Assembly (NCBI RefSeq): GCF_046298265.1
Contig: NZ_JBKAHK010000011.1
Coordinates: forward strand, 29,254-93,253
From: Gillisia xinjiangensis
GTDB taxonomy: Bacteria; Bacteroidota; Bacteroidia; Flavobacteriales; Flavobacteriaceae
Length of the DNA: 64,000 nucleotides
Direction: 5' to 3'
The position numbers and the translations under genes were made by a program. This document shows, one piece after another, positions 34,667 through 44,704 of this stretch (the stretch's first letter is position 1; each line of letters starts with the position of its first letter). Under the pieces are notes generated by a model, which was not told the DNA's origin, searched no databases, and was given only the letters and a program-made list of their open reading frames with translations.

Positions 34667-36070
34667 CTATTTCCCAATACAAAAATTAGCAAAAATATTC
34701 CCCAGCAATTCATCGTTGGTAACCTGACCCGTGATTTCACCAAAATGATACAAAGCCTGCCGGATGTCTATGGCTAAAAGATCTCCGGAAAGGTTGTTGT
34801 TCAAGCCTTCCTGTACCTTGTTTATTTCCTCAAGCGCACTCAAAAGGGCGTTGTAATGCCGGCTGTTTGTCACAATGGTATTATTGTTTTGCAATTCCCC
34901 AAGATTGACGAATTCCAGGAGTTTGGCTTTTAATTCTTCCACGCCTATATTTTCTTTGGCTGAGATAGCTATTAGATCTGGGCCTTCGGCTGCGCTCAGG
35001 CTGTCTTTAAGATTTGAGATTTCGGATTCACTTAATTTATCTGTTTTATTGGCAACGATGAGTAAAGGTTTTTGTGGAAACTTATTCTGGATCTTTTCAA
35101 TTTCTACTTTGAACTTTGAACCCTGAACTTTGAACAGTTCTGCGTTAAGCAGAAAAACAATTACCTGGGCCTGGGCGATCTTTTCAAAAGTCCGTTTTAT
35201 TCCCAGGCCTTCAATTATGTCTTGTGTCTCACGGATCCCGGCGGTATCGATAAATCTGAAACCCACCCCGCCAATGGAAATTTCATCTTCAATAGAGTCC
35301 CGGGTGGTCCCGGCAATTTCAGAAACGATTGCTCTTTCTTCATTCAGCAGGGCATTAAGCAATGTAGATTTCCCCACATTAGGCTCCCCTATAATCGCCA
35401 CAGGAATACCATTTTTAATCACATTTCCGGTAGCAAATGAATCTATCAGGCGTTTTAAAACCTGCTGTATCCTGCTCACCAGATCCCTGAATTGATCCCG
35501 GTTGGCAAATTCCACGTCTTCCTCTGCAAAATCCAGTTCGAGTTCAATTAAAGAAGCAAAATCCAATAATTCCTGACGTAGCCGCTGGATCTCGTTGGAA
35601 AATCCTCCGCGCATTTGTTGCATTGCAATTTGGTGGGAGGCTTGGTTTTCAGAAGAAATAAGATCGGCTACCGCTTCGGCCTGACTCAGGTCCATCTTTC
35701 CGTTTAAAAATGCCCGAAGGGTAAATTCCCCTGCTTCGGCGGACCGAGCTCCTTTCCGTATTAAAAGCTGAATTATTTCCTGCTGTATATATTGGCTTCC
35801 GTGACAGGAAATTTCTATGGTGTTTTCACCGGTATAGGATCTTGGTCCGTGAAAAATTGAGATCAAAACTTCATCCAGGATGCGTTCACCATCTACAAGA
35901 TTGCCCAAATGCAGGGTATGTGAAGGCTGATCCTGAATATTTTTATTGCTTTTTGCTTTAAATAAAGGGGCGACCAATTTTATGGCTTCGGTTCCCGAAA
36001 CCCTTATTACTGCAATTGCTCCTGCGCCGGAAGGAGTAGCCAGTGCTACTACGGTATCATTTAATCTCAT
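34667..36070 (-). CDS. mnmE: tRNA modification GTPase MnmE
   Basis: 467 aa. The N-terminal tetrahydrofolate-binding domain (1-118), the helical domain and an inserted G domain are all present. G motifs: GEPNVGKS (228-235), DTAG (275-278), NKTD (341-344). The C-terminus is the catalytic FCIGK (463-467). With MnmG it makes cmnm5/nm5 modifications of wobble U34. Two linkers in the G domain are odd: FKVQGSKFKVE (313-323) is encoded by TTCAAAGTT-type direct repeats, and SLSAAEGPD (357-365) by a CTTCGGCTGCGCTCAGG-like repeat, both otherwise typical of intergenic DNA. Confidence 0.95.
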   Translation of the reverse strand: MRLNDTVVALATPSGAGAIAVIRVSGTEAIKLVAPLFKAKSNKNIQDQPSHTLHLGNLVDGERILDEVLISIFHGPRSYTGENTIEISCHGSQYIQQEIIQLLIRKGARSAEAGEFTLRAFLNGKMDLSQAEAVADLISSENQASHQIAMQQMRGGFSNEIQRLRQELLDFASLIELELDFAEEDVEFANRDQFRDLVSRIQQVLKRLIDSFATGNVIKNGIPVAIIGEPNVGKSTLLNALLNEERAIVSEIAGTTRDSIEDEISIGGVGFRFIDTAGIRETQDIIEGLGIKRTFEKIAQAQVIVFLLNAELFKVQGSKFKVEIEKIQNKFPQKPLLIVANKTDKLSESEISNLKDSLSAAEGPDLIAISAKENIGVEELKAKLLEFVNLGELQNNNTIVTNSRHYNALLSALEEINKVQEGLNNNLSGDLLAIDIRQALYHFGEITGQVTNDELLGNIFANFCIGK

Positions 36071-36300
36071 AGGTGCAAAGGTACGAAAAGCCCCCTAAAT
36101 CCCCTGAAGGGGTATTTTAAATATCAATCCTAAGTAGACCGAAACTGTAGTCACCTAAAAAAGTATATTTAGTCATCCTTAAAATTAAGGATTGATTTAC
36201 TTTTATGTAACAAACCGCTTAAAAAAGCTACTTATCTTTATAAAGAGGTTTGTTTTTAAATGACTCTTTTTATCATCAATCATCCAAAAACAATTTCATC

Positions 36301-36639
36301 ATGAGAGAAGACAGACAATTATTAATGATTACACATTTGAGTCAGCTGCTTGACTTTGTAACTGGTATAGGCGGATTTATAGTTCCCCTTATTCTTTGGG
36401 CTACCCAAAAGGAACAAGTCGCTGGAATGGATATGCATGGGAAAATGATCCTTAATTTCCAGATCAGCATTTTTATTTACAGTATCGTAAGTATTCCGCT
36501 GATCTTTCTTTTTGGACTCGGTATTTTTCTTCTGATAGCCATTGGTCTTATCGCCCTAATATTACCTGTCATAAATGCCATTAAAGTAAGCAACGGAGAA
36601 ATGCCGGATTATCCGTTGTCTATTAAATTTTTGAATTAG
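36301..36639 (+). CDS. DUF4870-like small membrane protein
   Basis: 112 aa from the ATG at 36301; an upstream in-frame start gives a non-conserved leader. Hydrophobic segments lie near 12-35 and 55-95 (two or three helices). The pattern HLSQLLDFVTGIGGFIVPL, then MDMHGKMILNFQIS fits the DUF4870 (TIC20-like) family. It is monocistronic; the role is unknown. Confidence 0.75.
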   Translation: MREDRQLLMITHLSQLLDFVTGIGGFIVPLILWATQKEQVAGMDMHGKMILNFQISIFIYSIVSIPLIFLFGLGIFLLIAIGLIALILPVINAIKVSNGEMPDYPLSIKFLN

Positions 36640-37028
36640 ATCAGAAATTCTAGTGGGATGATGGCTGGAATATAAAAAAATCCCGATTTAACGTGAAACT
36701 TTATTTTTGTTTAAGATTGTATCAAACTCTTCTATCTCTTAAATTTAAGTTCTCCCATTCATAATATTGACTTAGATTATTTTATATTTATCCAGGCTAA
36801 TTTTTTGGATAACTTTGGATAACTGATAGCCGAAAAACCTGGAATTTTTAAACGGATTTTCTTCAATAGATGAATGGAATTCGTTCCTTTTTATAAGTCT
36901 TTGTCCAAAACCCGTTTAGAAAGAATTGTTGAAAATCTATAGAGTTTTATGATGAGTGCGTATCTTAGAGGAAGACAGCCTTCAACCGCGACAGCTTTAA
37001 GCTATTTTGTTGCAAGATTATTTTAGAA
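36640..37028. other. 389-bp gene-free tract
   Basis: AT-rich spacer between the DUF4870 gene and the CheB-CheR gene. I see no gene, strong hairpin or repeat. It should contain the promoter of the downstream signalling operon. Confidence 0.4.
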
Positions 37029-39665
37029 ATGAAAAAAGATAAAGATAAAGATCCAAAAGGGTCCAGGGATAAAAAGGAACCAAAAAAGTCGCCAAAACCA
37101 TCACAAAAGGAGTTAAACAAATTCCCAATTGTAGGAATAGGTGCTTCTGCAGGAGGACTTGAGGCTCTTGAGCTGTTTTTTAGCAGTGTGCCGGAAGGCT
37201 GCGATATGGCCTTTGTTGTTATTCAACATCTTGATCCGGACCACCAGGGAATGATGCCGGAGCTGCTTCAACGAATCACTCCTTTAAAAGTATACCAGGC
37301 AACAGATTGGTTAAAAGTGGAACCTAACAGTATTTATGTAATCCCCCCAAATAAGAGCCTTTCTATTGAGGATGATACCCTGCATTTATCCAATCCTGTT
37401 GAAAAAAGGGGACTCCGGTTACCCATTGATTTCTTTTTTAGGTCTTTGGCAGAAGACAGGCGGGAAAAAAGTATTGGAGTAGTCCTTACAGGAATGGGAT
37501 CTGACGGAAGCCTGGGAGTTAAAGCTATTAAAGAAAAAAGCGGGTTGGTATTGGTACAGGACCCAGACACCGCAAAATTCGACAATATGCCCCGAAGTGC
37601 AATTAATGCCGTTCAGGCAGATATTGTGGCATCGGCAGAAGAATTACCCAAAAAACTGCTGGATTTTAATAAGTGTATTCCCACTGATGAGGAGCTTGTT
37701 CAAACTAATACATTCGATAAAGAAAATCTTGAAAAAATTATATTCCTTCTTCAAAAACAATCAGGACACGATTTTTCCCAGTACAAAAAAAACACCTTAT
37801 TCCGAAGAATAGATCGGCGAAAGGGAATTCATCGTTTAGATCGTATAGATGCGTATATACTTTTTTTGGAGGAAAATCCGGAAGAGCTTGATATCCTTTT
37901 TAAAGAACTGCTTATAGGGGTTACCAGCTTTTTTAGAGATGAAGCAGTTTGGGAAAAACTTAAGACAAGTGTACTTCCGGAATTGATGAAAGCAGCCTCT
38001 TATGATCAGGTTTTGCGTGCCTGGATTCCTGCCTGTTCTACGGGAGAGGAAGCATATTCTTTGGCCATTATTTTTACAGAAGCCATTGAAAAGGTGAAGA
38101 AACAAAAGAATTTGACGTTCCAAATATTTGCTACAGATATTGACCAGGAAGCCATCGAAAAAGCCAGGAAAGGATTTTTCTCCACTAATATTTCTGCCAA
38201 TGTTTCCCCGGAGCGACTCAAAAAATTTTTTAAGTCGGAATCCGATGGTTATCAAATAAATCCCTCAATAAGGGATATGGTAGTATTTGCACCTCAAAAT
38301 GTTATAAAAGATCCTCCTTTTACAAAGCTCGATCTGCTTTTGTGCAGGAATATGCTTATCTATATGGAGCCTGAATTACAGGAAAAACTCATCGTCCTTT
38401 TTAATTATAGTTTAAAAAAAGATGGAATAATGATCCTGGGGTCTTCAGAAACCTTAGGTAAACAAACAGAGGGTTTCAAAGAACTGGATTCAAAATTAAA
38501 AATATATCAACGCACTTCTACAAATTCAAGCCGGGAACTGGTTAATTTTCCAAGTGCATTTTTCAGAAAAAAAATATTGACTTCAGAAAAAAAGAAAAGC
38601 CCGGAGGTGATTGAGAATATTCAAACCCTTGCAGATCAGGTTTTGCTCCAGCGTTTTGCCCCGGCTAGTGTATTGGTAAATGAAAAAGGAGATATTCTGT
38701 ATATCACAGGACGTACAGGGAATTATCTGGAGCCGGTGGCAGGAAAAGCAAATTGGAATATTTTCGCTATGGCACGGGAAGGCCTGCGTCTCGAACTTCC
38801 CGCAGCTTTTCGAAAAGCGGCTGAAAATTATGAACCGGTTAAATTAAACCATATTAGAATTGAAGCCAACACCAAAATTCTCTTTGTTAATTTGCTGGTA
38901 CAACGTCTTGATAATCCAGCTACGATCAAAGATAAGATTATGGTGGTTTTTAACGATGTTACCGATGAGACTGAAATAAAGGATACAAAGCCATTCCTAA
39001 CAAAAGGGAGTTCTGGAAAAGAGCAAAGTGAGCTTGAAATGGAACTGCAACGAAGTTATGAAGAAATAAAAAATATCAGGGAACAAATGCAAATCTCTCA
39101 GGAGGAGTTGCAGTCTACCAATGAGGAATTGCAGTCTACCAACGAAGAATTGCAGTCTACAAATGAGGAACTTACCACCTCTAAAGAAGAAATGCAAAGT
39201 ATGAATGAGGAGTTGCAAACCGTAAACATAGAGCTTAGAAGCAAGGTGAGGGACTATGTACAGGCAGACAGCGATATGAAAAACCTTTTGAACAGTACAC
39301 AAATCGCTACTCTTTTCCTGGACAAGGATTTGAACATCCGTAGGTACACTAAAGAGGTAACTTCATTGTTTAAAATTCGTAAAACCGATATAGGCAGGGC
39401 GTTCACCGATCTTGTTTCGGAACTGGAATATCCGGAGATTAAAAGTGATACCCAGAAGGTACTGAACACCTTGATTTTCGTGGAAAAACCAATTCAAACC
39501 AAGGATGGACGATGGTTTAATGTAAGGATCATGCCCTACAGGACCCACGATGACAGAATTGACGGTTTGGTAATAACCTTTACCAATATAACAAAGGCTA
39601 AAAAGCTGGAAATTGAATTAAAAGAAGTTAATGATGAACTTCGGAAAAATAAAAAAAACCAATAA
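37029..39665 (+). CDS. CheB-CheR-PAS hybrid chemotaxis-type signalling protein
   Basis: 878 aa. A basic leader precedes a CheB methylesterase domain with Ser40 (GIGASAGG), His67 (VIQHLD) and Asp159 (GMGSDGS). A CheR methyltransferase domain follows (~215-500; GVTSFFRDE, WIPACSTGEEAY). Then come a PAS-like region, a coiled coil with QSTNEEL repeated three times, and a C-terminal PAS domain (~745-855). Such fusions occur outside flagellar systems and probably signal to adjacent kinases. Here a PAS histidine kinase and a LuxR-type regulator follow. No receptor gene is nearby. Confidence 0.88.
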   Translation: MKKDKDKDPKGSRDKKEPKKSPKPSQKELNKFPIVGIGASAGGLEALELFFSSVPEGCDMAFVVIQHLDPDHQGMMPELLQRITPLKVYQATDWLKVEPNSIYVIPPNKSLSIEDDTLHLSNPVEKRGLRLPIDFFFRSLAEDRREKSIGVVLTGMGSDGSLGVKAIKEKSGLVLVQDPDTAKFDNMPRSAINAVQADIVASAEELPKKLLDFNKCIPTDEELVQTNTFDKENLEKIIFLLQKQSGHDFSQYKKNTLFRRIDRRKGIHRLDRIDAYILFLEENPEELDILFKELLIGVTSFFRDEAVWEKLKTSVLPELMKAASYDQVLRAWIPACSTGEEAYSLAIIFTEAIEKVKKQKNLTFQIFATDIDQEAIEKARKGFFSTNISANVSPERLKKFFKSESDGYQINPSIRDMVVFAPQNVIKDPPFTKLDLLLCRNMLIYMEPELQEKLIVLFNYSLKKDGIMILGSSETLGKQTEGFKELDSKLKIYQRTSTNSSRELVNFPSAFFRKKILTSEKKKSPEVIENIQTLADQVLLQRFAPASVLVNEKGDILYITGRTGNYLEPVAGKANWNIFAMAREGLRLELPAAFRKAAENYEPVKLNHIRIEANTKILFVNLLVQRLDNPATIKDKIMVVFNDVTDETEIKDTKPFLTKGSSGKEQSELEMELQRSYEEIKNIREQMQISQEELQSTNEELQSTNEELQSTNEELTTSKEEMQSMNEELQTVNIELRSKVRDYVQADSDMKNLLNSTQIATLFLDKDLNIRRYTKEVTSLFKIRKTDIGRAFTDLVSELEYPEIKSDTQKVLNTLIFVEKPIQTKDGRWFNVRIMPYRTHDDRIDGLVITFTNITKAKKLEIELKEVNDELRKNKKNQ

Positions 39666-39808
39666 TATCATTTGCTGAAAAAGGGATAAGAATTAACCAT
39701 ATTCAATTGTAAAAAAGGAATTACAAAAGTGCCACAGCAGAAATTTGAGACATCGCCACTGAAGGCGTGCGAATTACATATAACCAATGATACAATAAAT
39801 AGCTACAA

Positions 39809-42166
39809 ATGAAACGGAAGGCTAAGGACTTTGAAGTTTCCATACTGCGCCGTAAGGCGGAAGAATTGCTTAAAAATAATACCAAAGTTGCTGAATCCAA
39901 ACTTTCTGAGGATGAAATTTTAAAACTCATCCATGAAATTGAGGTACATCAAATAGAACTGGAATTACAGAACGAGGAACTTAAGATAGCCAGGGAACGA
40001 GAAAAAGAACTGGCGTCTGAAAAATATGCAGAATTGTATGATTTTGCTCCATCGGGTTATTTTACACTTTCCAGAGAAGGAGATATTGTTAATTTGAATT
40101 TTGCTGCCTCGCAATTACTTGGAAAAGAACGCATTGGATTAAAAAAAAGCCGGTTCGGATTTTTTGTTTCTGATGATACCAAGCCAGAATTCAATGAATT
40201 TCTTACGAATGTCTTTACATCCAATAAAAAAGAATTTTGCCAGGTAAGCCTTATTCCCAGTAATGATATTCCTGTATATGCGCACCTAACCGGGATTTCT
40301 ATAAAAGATAACCAGTGCCTTTTAAATGTAGCCGATATTACTAAGGTTAAAGAGGCCGAAAATGTTATTCGCGACCTTTCCCTTATAGCCACCCAAACAG
40401 ATGATCAAGTGATTATTGCAGATGCCAATGGAGCGATAGAATATGTAAATAAAGCATTTGAAAAACATACAGGTTACGCGCTGGAAGAGGTAAAAGGTAT
40501 AAAACCTGGTAGTTTCCTACAAGGTGAAGAGACCAATCCGGAACACATATTGGCTATGAGAAAGGGCATGAAAAAAAGAAAGGCTTTTTCTCAGGAAATT
40601 TTAAATTATACCCGGAATGGTGAAAAATATTGGGTTTCTATTTCTATAAATCCGGTTTTTAATGCCCGGGGCGAGCTGGAAAAATTTATTGCGATTGAGC
40701 AAAATATCACAGGGCGCAAGGAAGAAGAAACCCAGCGGGAATTTGAGCGACGGGATAAGGAGGCACTTATCAATAGTACAGACGATTTAATTTGGAGCAT
40801 TAGGAACGACTTATCCCTGATTGCCGCAAATAATGCATTTTTGAATTTTATAAAACAAAATACAGGCTATTTTTTAAAAAAAGGTGACTATGTTTTACCT
40901 GAGGATCTTTTTGATTCGAAAAGAAGAAGTTTCTGGCTCAAACAATATGAAAGGGCCCTGAAAGGAAAGCGGTTTATAATTGAAGCCGAAATGCAAAAAC
41001 ACGATTCTTCTGAAAAAAATTATCTGGAGGTTAATTTTAACCCTATTTACTTAAATAAAACAGTTGTTGGGGTTGCGTGTTTTGCAAGAGATATTACAGA
41101 ATTCAAAAAAAATAAAGAGGTGCTTCTGGAATATAATAAAAAACTTCAGGCAGCTCAAAAAATCTCAAAATTAGGCTATTGGGAGTATGAGTTAGAGACG
41201 AGGAAATTGTTCTGGTCAGATGAGGTTTATAAGATATGGGAGGTGGAAAAAGAAAAGTACGGCATTAGCCCGGAAAATTTCCATGCAACAATTCATCCTT
41301 TGGATAGACCAGGCTATGACGAGTATGTGCAGGAAGCAAATTTGGGGAAAGAGCATTTGGATATAAAATACAGAATTGTACTTGAAAGTGGCACTATAAA
41401 ATGGATCCACGAAACCGGGAATTTGGTCACAAAAGGGAAAGAAGGTTTTATAAATTATGAAGGTACCGTTCAGGATATTACCGCTCAAAAGGAATATGAA
41501 AATCAGATTCTAAATGTTAGCGAGCGTCTTCGAAACTTGTCGGCACACCTGCAAACCGTTCAGGAAGAGGAGCGAATTAGTATCGCCAGGGAGATTCACG
41601 ACGAACTTGGCCAACAATTAACCGGAATTAAACTTGATGCTTCCTGGCTGCAGAACAAAGCTAAAAATAAGGACCAGGAAGAGCAGAAACGCATGGAGCG
41701 CCTTATAAATAAGGTCAATGCAACCATAAAGAAAGTTCGGAAAATCGCGACTGATTTGCGCCCCGGGGTTTTAGATGATCTTGGACTGGAAGCAGCAATT
41801 GAATGGCAGAGTGTACAATTTGAGGAACAAACCGGAATTTCCTGTATCCTGGAAACTTCCACCGTATCTGATAATTATGAAAAAACCGTCAATACCGCTG
41901 TTTATCGAATTTTCCAGGAAGCACTCACCAACGTTACACGCCACGCAAATGCAACAGAAGTGCTTATAAAACTTTCCGAAAAAAACAGTATTTTAGAGTT
42001 GGAAGTACTGGATGACGGTAAGGGCTTTGTGGAACCTGAAAAAAACAATCTTACATCATTAGGCATTACCGGAATGAAAGAACGGGCATTGATGATTAAC
42101 GGAATATTCTCAATTAAAAAAAGAAAAGAAGGCGGTACCAAGGTAAAGTTGGTTGTTAAATTATAA
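39809..42166 (+). CDS. multi-PAS sensor histidine kinase (HisKA_3/NarX type)
   Basis: 785 aa, cytosolic, without membrane segments. A coiled coil (25-75) leads to about four PAS/PAC domains (80-180, 190-310, 315-435, 450-570). The HisKA_3 domain has the phospho-acceptor His597 in REIHDELGQQL, and a HATPase_c domain follows with DDGKGF and GITGMKERA. Kinases of this class pair with NarL/LuxR-type regulators, as encoded 21 nt downstream. The signal is unknown; several PAS domains could bind redox or light cofactors. Confidence 0.9.
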   Translation: MKRKAKDFEVSILRRKAEELLKNNTKVAESKLSEDEILKLIHEIEVHQIELELQNEELKIAREREKELASEKYAELYDFAPSGYFTLSREGDIVNLNFAASQLLGKERIGLKKSRFGFFVSDDTKPEFNEFLTNVFTSNKKEFCQVSLIPSNDIPVYAHLTGISIKDNQCLLNVADITKVKEAENVIRDLSLIATQTDDQVIIADANGAIEYVNKAFEKHTGYALEEVKGIKPGSFLQGEETNPEHILAMRKGMKKRKAFSQEILNYTRNGEKYWVSISINPVFNARGELEKFIAIEQNITGRKEEETQREFERRDKEALINSTDDLIWSIRNDLSLIAANNAFLNFIKQNTGYFLKKGDYVLPEDLFDSKRRSFWLKQYERALKGKRFIIEAEMQKHDSSEKNYLEVNFNPIYLNKTVVGVACFARDITEFKKNKEVLLEYNKKLQAAQKISKLGYWEYELETRKLFWSDEVYKIWEVEKEKYGISPENFHATIHPLDRPGYDEYVQEANLGKEHLDIKYRIVLESGTIKWIHETGNLVTKGKEGFINYEGTVQDITAQKEYENQILNVSERLRNLSAHLQTVQEEERISIAREIHDELGQQLTGIKLDASWLQNKAKNKDQEEQKRMERLINKVNATIKKVRKIATDLRPGVLDDLGLEAAIEWQSVQFEEQTGISCILETSTVSDNYEKTVNTAVYRIFQEALTNVTRHANATEVLIKLSEKNSILELEVLDDGKGFVEPEKNNLTSLGITGMKERALMINGIFSIKKRKEGGTKVKLVVKL

Positions 42167-42187
42167 ACTTTAAAAAGTAATAAATTC

Positions 42188-42814
42188 ATGAATGTTTTAA
42201 TAGCCGATGATCACGCTATATTGAGAAAAGGATTGATAGAGATCCTCCATGAAACCTTTCAGTCCTTAAAATATTTTGAGGCCTCGAACGGTAACGAGGC
42301 GCTTCAAATTGCAAGGAAGGAATCCCTGGATTTAATTCTATTGGATATTTCAATGCCTGGAAGAAATGGTCTTGAAACGCTTAAACAAATAAGGGCGGAT
42401 GGCCTCCAAACCCCAATTCTTATTTTAAGTGTGCAACCCGAAGATCAATATGCAATTAGGGTATTAAAGGCAGGGGCATCCGGATATTTAAATAAGGATA
42501 GTGCACCCGAGGAATTGATAAATGCTGTAAACCATATCTTAAGCGGCAGAAAATATATTTCCATGGATATTGTAGATAAATTAGCCCAGAACCTTTCCCA
42601 CCCGCTGGACCAGCCTTTACACACAAAACTATCTGACAGGGAATTGCAGGTTCTTAAATTTATTGCCTCCGGTAAAACCGTTTCAGAAATAGGCCTGGAA
42701 ATTTCTTTAACTGTTAATACCATAAGTACCTACAGGGCCAGAATTCTTGAAAAACTTAAATTAAGGAACAATGCCGAGATCACAAGATATGCATTAGATA
42801 ATGCGTTGGTTTGA
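42188..42814 (+). CDS. NarL/LuxR-family response regulator
   Basis: 208 aa. The receiver domain has the phospho-acceptor Asp53 (LILLDISMPG) and the acidic pair in IADDH; the Lys of the receiver is in LNKDSAPEE. A LuxR HTH ends the protein (LSDRELQVLKFIASGKTVSE, then VNTISTYRARILEKL). It is the cognate regulator of the preceding kinase by proximity. Confidence 0.93.
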   Translation: MNVLIADDHAILRKGLIEILHETFQSLKYFEASNGNEALQIARKESLDLILLDISMPGRNGLETLKQIRADGLQTPILILSVQPEDQYAIRVLKAGASGYLNKDSAPEELINAVNHILSGRKYISMDIVDKLAQNLSHPLDQPLHTKLSDRELQVLKFIASGKTVSEIGLEISLTVNTISTYRARILEKLKLRNNAEITRYALDNALV

Positions 42815-42956
42815 TGAAATCACCCGGCCTTTGGCCACCCTCCCGATATTCTATCGGTATTGGGAAGGAGTGTAGCTTTTTAAATTTTTAAAATTTAGGT
42901 TTGTTTAAAATAATAAGAAAAAGTTCTGTTTTAGGAAACTATAGAATGGTGCTATC

Positions 42957-43135
42957 TTTAACCGCAAAGGGCGCAAAGGTTCCGCAAAGATCACATAGTA
43001 TTGCTATTTCAGATGTGCTTTTGTCAAGTAATCCCTTTTATAATTTCCAATTAATAATATCCATTTGGTTCATTTTAAATCATCAGTTTTTCTTTGCGTC
43101 CTTTGTTTTTTTTCTTGGCGTACTTTGCGGTTAAA
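42957..43135. repeat. 179-bp element with 13-bp terminal inverted repeats
   Basis: TTTAACCGCAAAG (42957-42969) and CTTTGCGGTTAAA (43123-43135) are perfect inverted ends. Inside each end further GCAAAG/CTTTGCG motifs repeat. This 'AACCGCAAAG...' type is a common intergenic repeat in Bacteroidota. An open frame across it is a by-product. Confidence 0.6.
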
Positions 43136-43368
43136 TTGGAACGAGGTTGATAGCAATTCTTAATTGAGATCAATAAATTAATCCACATTGTTCTAAAACA
43201 TAATCATTTTAATATTCAAGTTTATTTAAAATAATAAAAAAAACAAAGGGTTCCTTCCCTTTCAAGGGAAGGTGGTTTAATCGGCAATAGGATGTTTCTA
43301 ATTTACCGGAATTCTTCTGCCGATTAATACCGAAGGGTTTCGAGGTTTTTTTTATTTTTTTCATTAGT

Positions 43369-43605
43369 GTCCGGTAAATATTTTTGTGAAAGTTGAAACC
43401 ACAAATTCATTGGGCATTCCAATGGGTTTTTAATAACAAACCTTACTTTTCTGAATTTCTCAATTATACCCATAATTAAAGTGTTCTGAAAAAAATAGTA
43501 ATCATAACTAAATGTTTATCAGCTAATTAAAATCAAGTCTTGGTTTTTGGTTCTTGCAGTACGCCGAAGGCGGAACGATCTTTCCTCTTTACCCGATATT
43601 ACTGA
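43369..43605 (+). repeat. dispersed repeat, copy A
   Basis: Begins GTCCGGTAAATATTTTTGTG and ends with CGGAACGATC and ATTACTGA. Copy B at 51983-52206 has the same blocks in the same order and orientation (CCGGTA...TTTTTGT, AAAGTTGAAAC, ATAACTAAATGTTTATCAG, GGCGGAACGATCTT, ATTACTGA). It may be a non-coding remnant of an insertion sequence or a MITE. Confidence 0.6.
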
Positions 43606-44243
43606 TTTTTTTTAGTTTTTTTGATGAGGAGTTTAATTGAATCTTGAGTCTTAAATTTTGAATTATTTTATTAGCCTCCTGTTTATTCCCGGTTTATTGA
43701 TTTCTTCAAAGCCTCCATTGTGTTTTTCGGTGGATTTTTCTTACAGTTGCTTCTGAATAAATCGGTTTAGTTGTAATTCTTGTAGGTCAAAATACTACAA
43801 GCATTTCATAATTTGCCCTATTTTTTATGGCGCGTTAAAAGCGTTATTTAGTGGTATGAAATCAATAAGGAGTTTTTGATTTTTAGATATGGGAGTTAAA
43901 ACATGGCTTCTTTCAATTAAAATAGATTTAAGCCCCACATTACCTTCCCCCAAGGGATTTTTTTAGTTAGAAGTCATGTTTTCCATATGTTATCCTTATC
44001 TGAATTCCCCATCTTTTTCAAAATTTTGAAATCATATTTTTCTGAATGTTGAATATTTAATTTCAATTTTCTTAATTAAAAAGTACCACAATAATTTCCC
44101 TCTTCTTTTTCATGATTCTTTGAATTGCGCATTTCTAATTTATTGTAGTCTTAACAGTTACAATAAATTCACAGTTAGACCTATTTTTAATTCCCTGTTT
44201 ATTTCTAAACTTGATAGAAGTTAATGTTAATTATTGGATCCCT

Positions 44244-44654
44244 ATGATTTTGAAAATAGTAACAGTGGATGATTCTGAAATAGTCACCTCTTATTTTAAT
44301 TATATTTTTAAAGATATGGTTAAGCTAAAGTGGATAGGTCATGCCTATTCCATCAGGGAGGCCAAAGCATTAATTAAGAGTGAAAGACCTGATGTGGTTA
44401 TTATTGACATTGAACTGAAGGAAGAGAATGGGTTTGATTTGTTGAAGTTTATAAAAAGAGCTTATCCTGGTGTTGCAGTTTTTATGTTATGCAATACTAC
44501 TGATTTTAATTATGCCAGAAAAAGTGAACTTTTAGGAGCTCATTATTTTATAGATAAATCTTTTGAATTTTATAATATACCAAACTTCTTAATGGCTCTT
44601 CAAAGTGCCAAAAACATAAGTCAAAAATTAAATCGGTTTGAATCTTTTACCTAA
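44244..44654 (+). CDS. stand-alone response regulator receiver protein
   Basis: 136 aa from the ATG at 44244 (MILKIVTVDDSEIVTSYF); a TTG 11 codons upstream is less likely. The acidic pair DD is at 9-10 and the phospho-acceptor Asp55 in VVIIDIEL. The conserved Lys is in FIDKSFE. No output domain follows, so it may act by protein contact. Its neighbour encodes a PAS-like protein. Confidence 0.8.
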   Translation: MILKIVTVDDSEIVTSYFNYIFKDMVKLKWIGHAYSIREAKALIKSERPDVVIIDIELKEENGFDLLKFIKRAYPGVAVFMLCNTTDFNYARKSELLGAHYFIDKSFEFYNIPNFLMALQSAKNISQKLNRFESFT

Positions 44655-44704
44655 AAAAGATTTAGCTAAAAATAGCTAAAAATAGCTATGAAAACTTGTA
44701 ACTA

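Larger units (their letters stand above)
42815..44243. other. 1.4-kb gene-free, repeat-rich tract
   Basis: No convincing gene. It holds an inverted-repeat element (42957-43135), a 9-bp perfect hairpin (43253-43272, CCTTCCCTT/AAGGGAAGG) and one copy of a ~230-bp dispersed repeat (43369-43605). Between 43.6 and 44.2 kb nothing is recognised apart from AT-rich sequence. Confidence 0.6.

Noticed and set aside
39105..39180. CRISPR-like direct repeats
   Set aside because: In-frame tandem repeat coding for a coiled coil, without spacers.
42901..43134. 77-codon open frame on the plus strand
   Set aside because: It is made entirely of the AACCGCAAAG inverted-repeat element and has no protein-like pattern.
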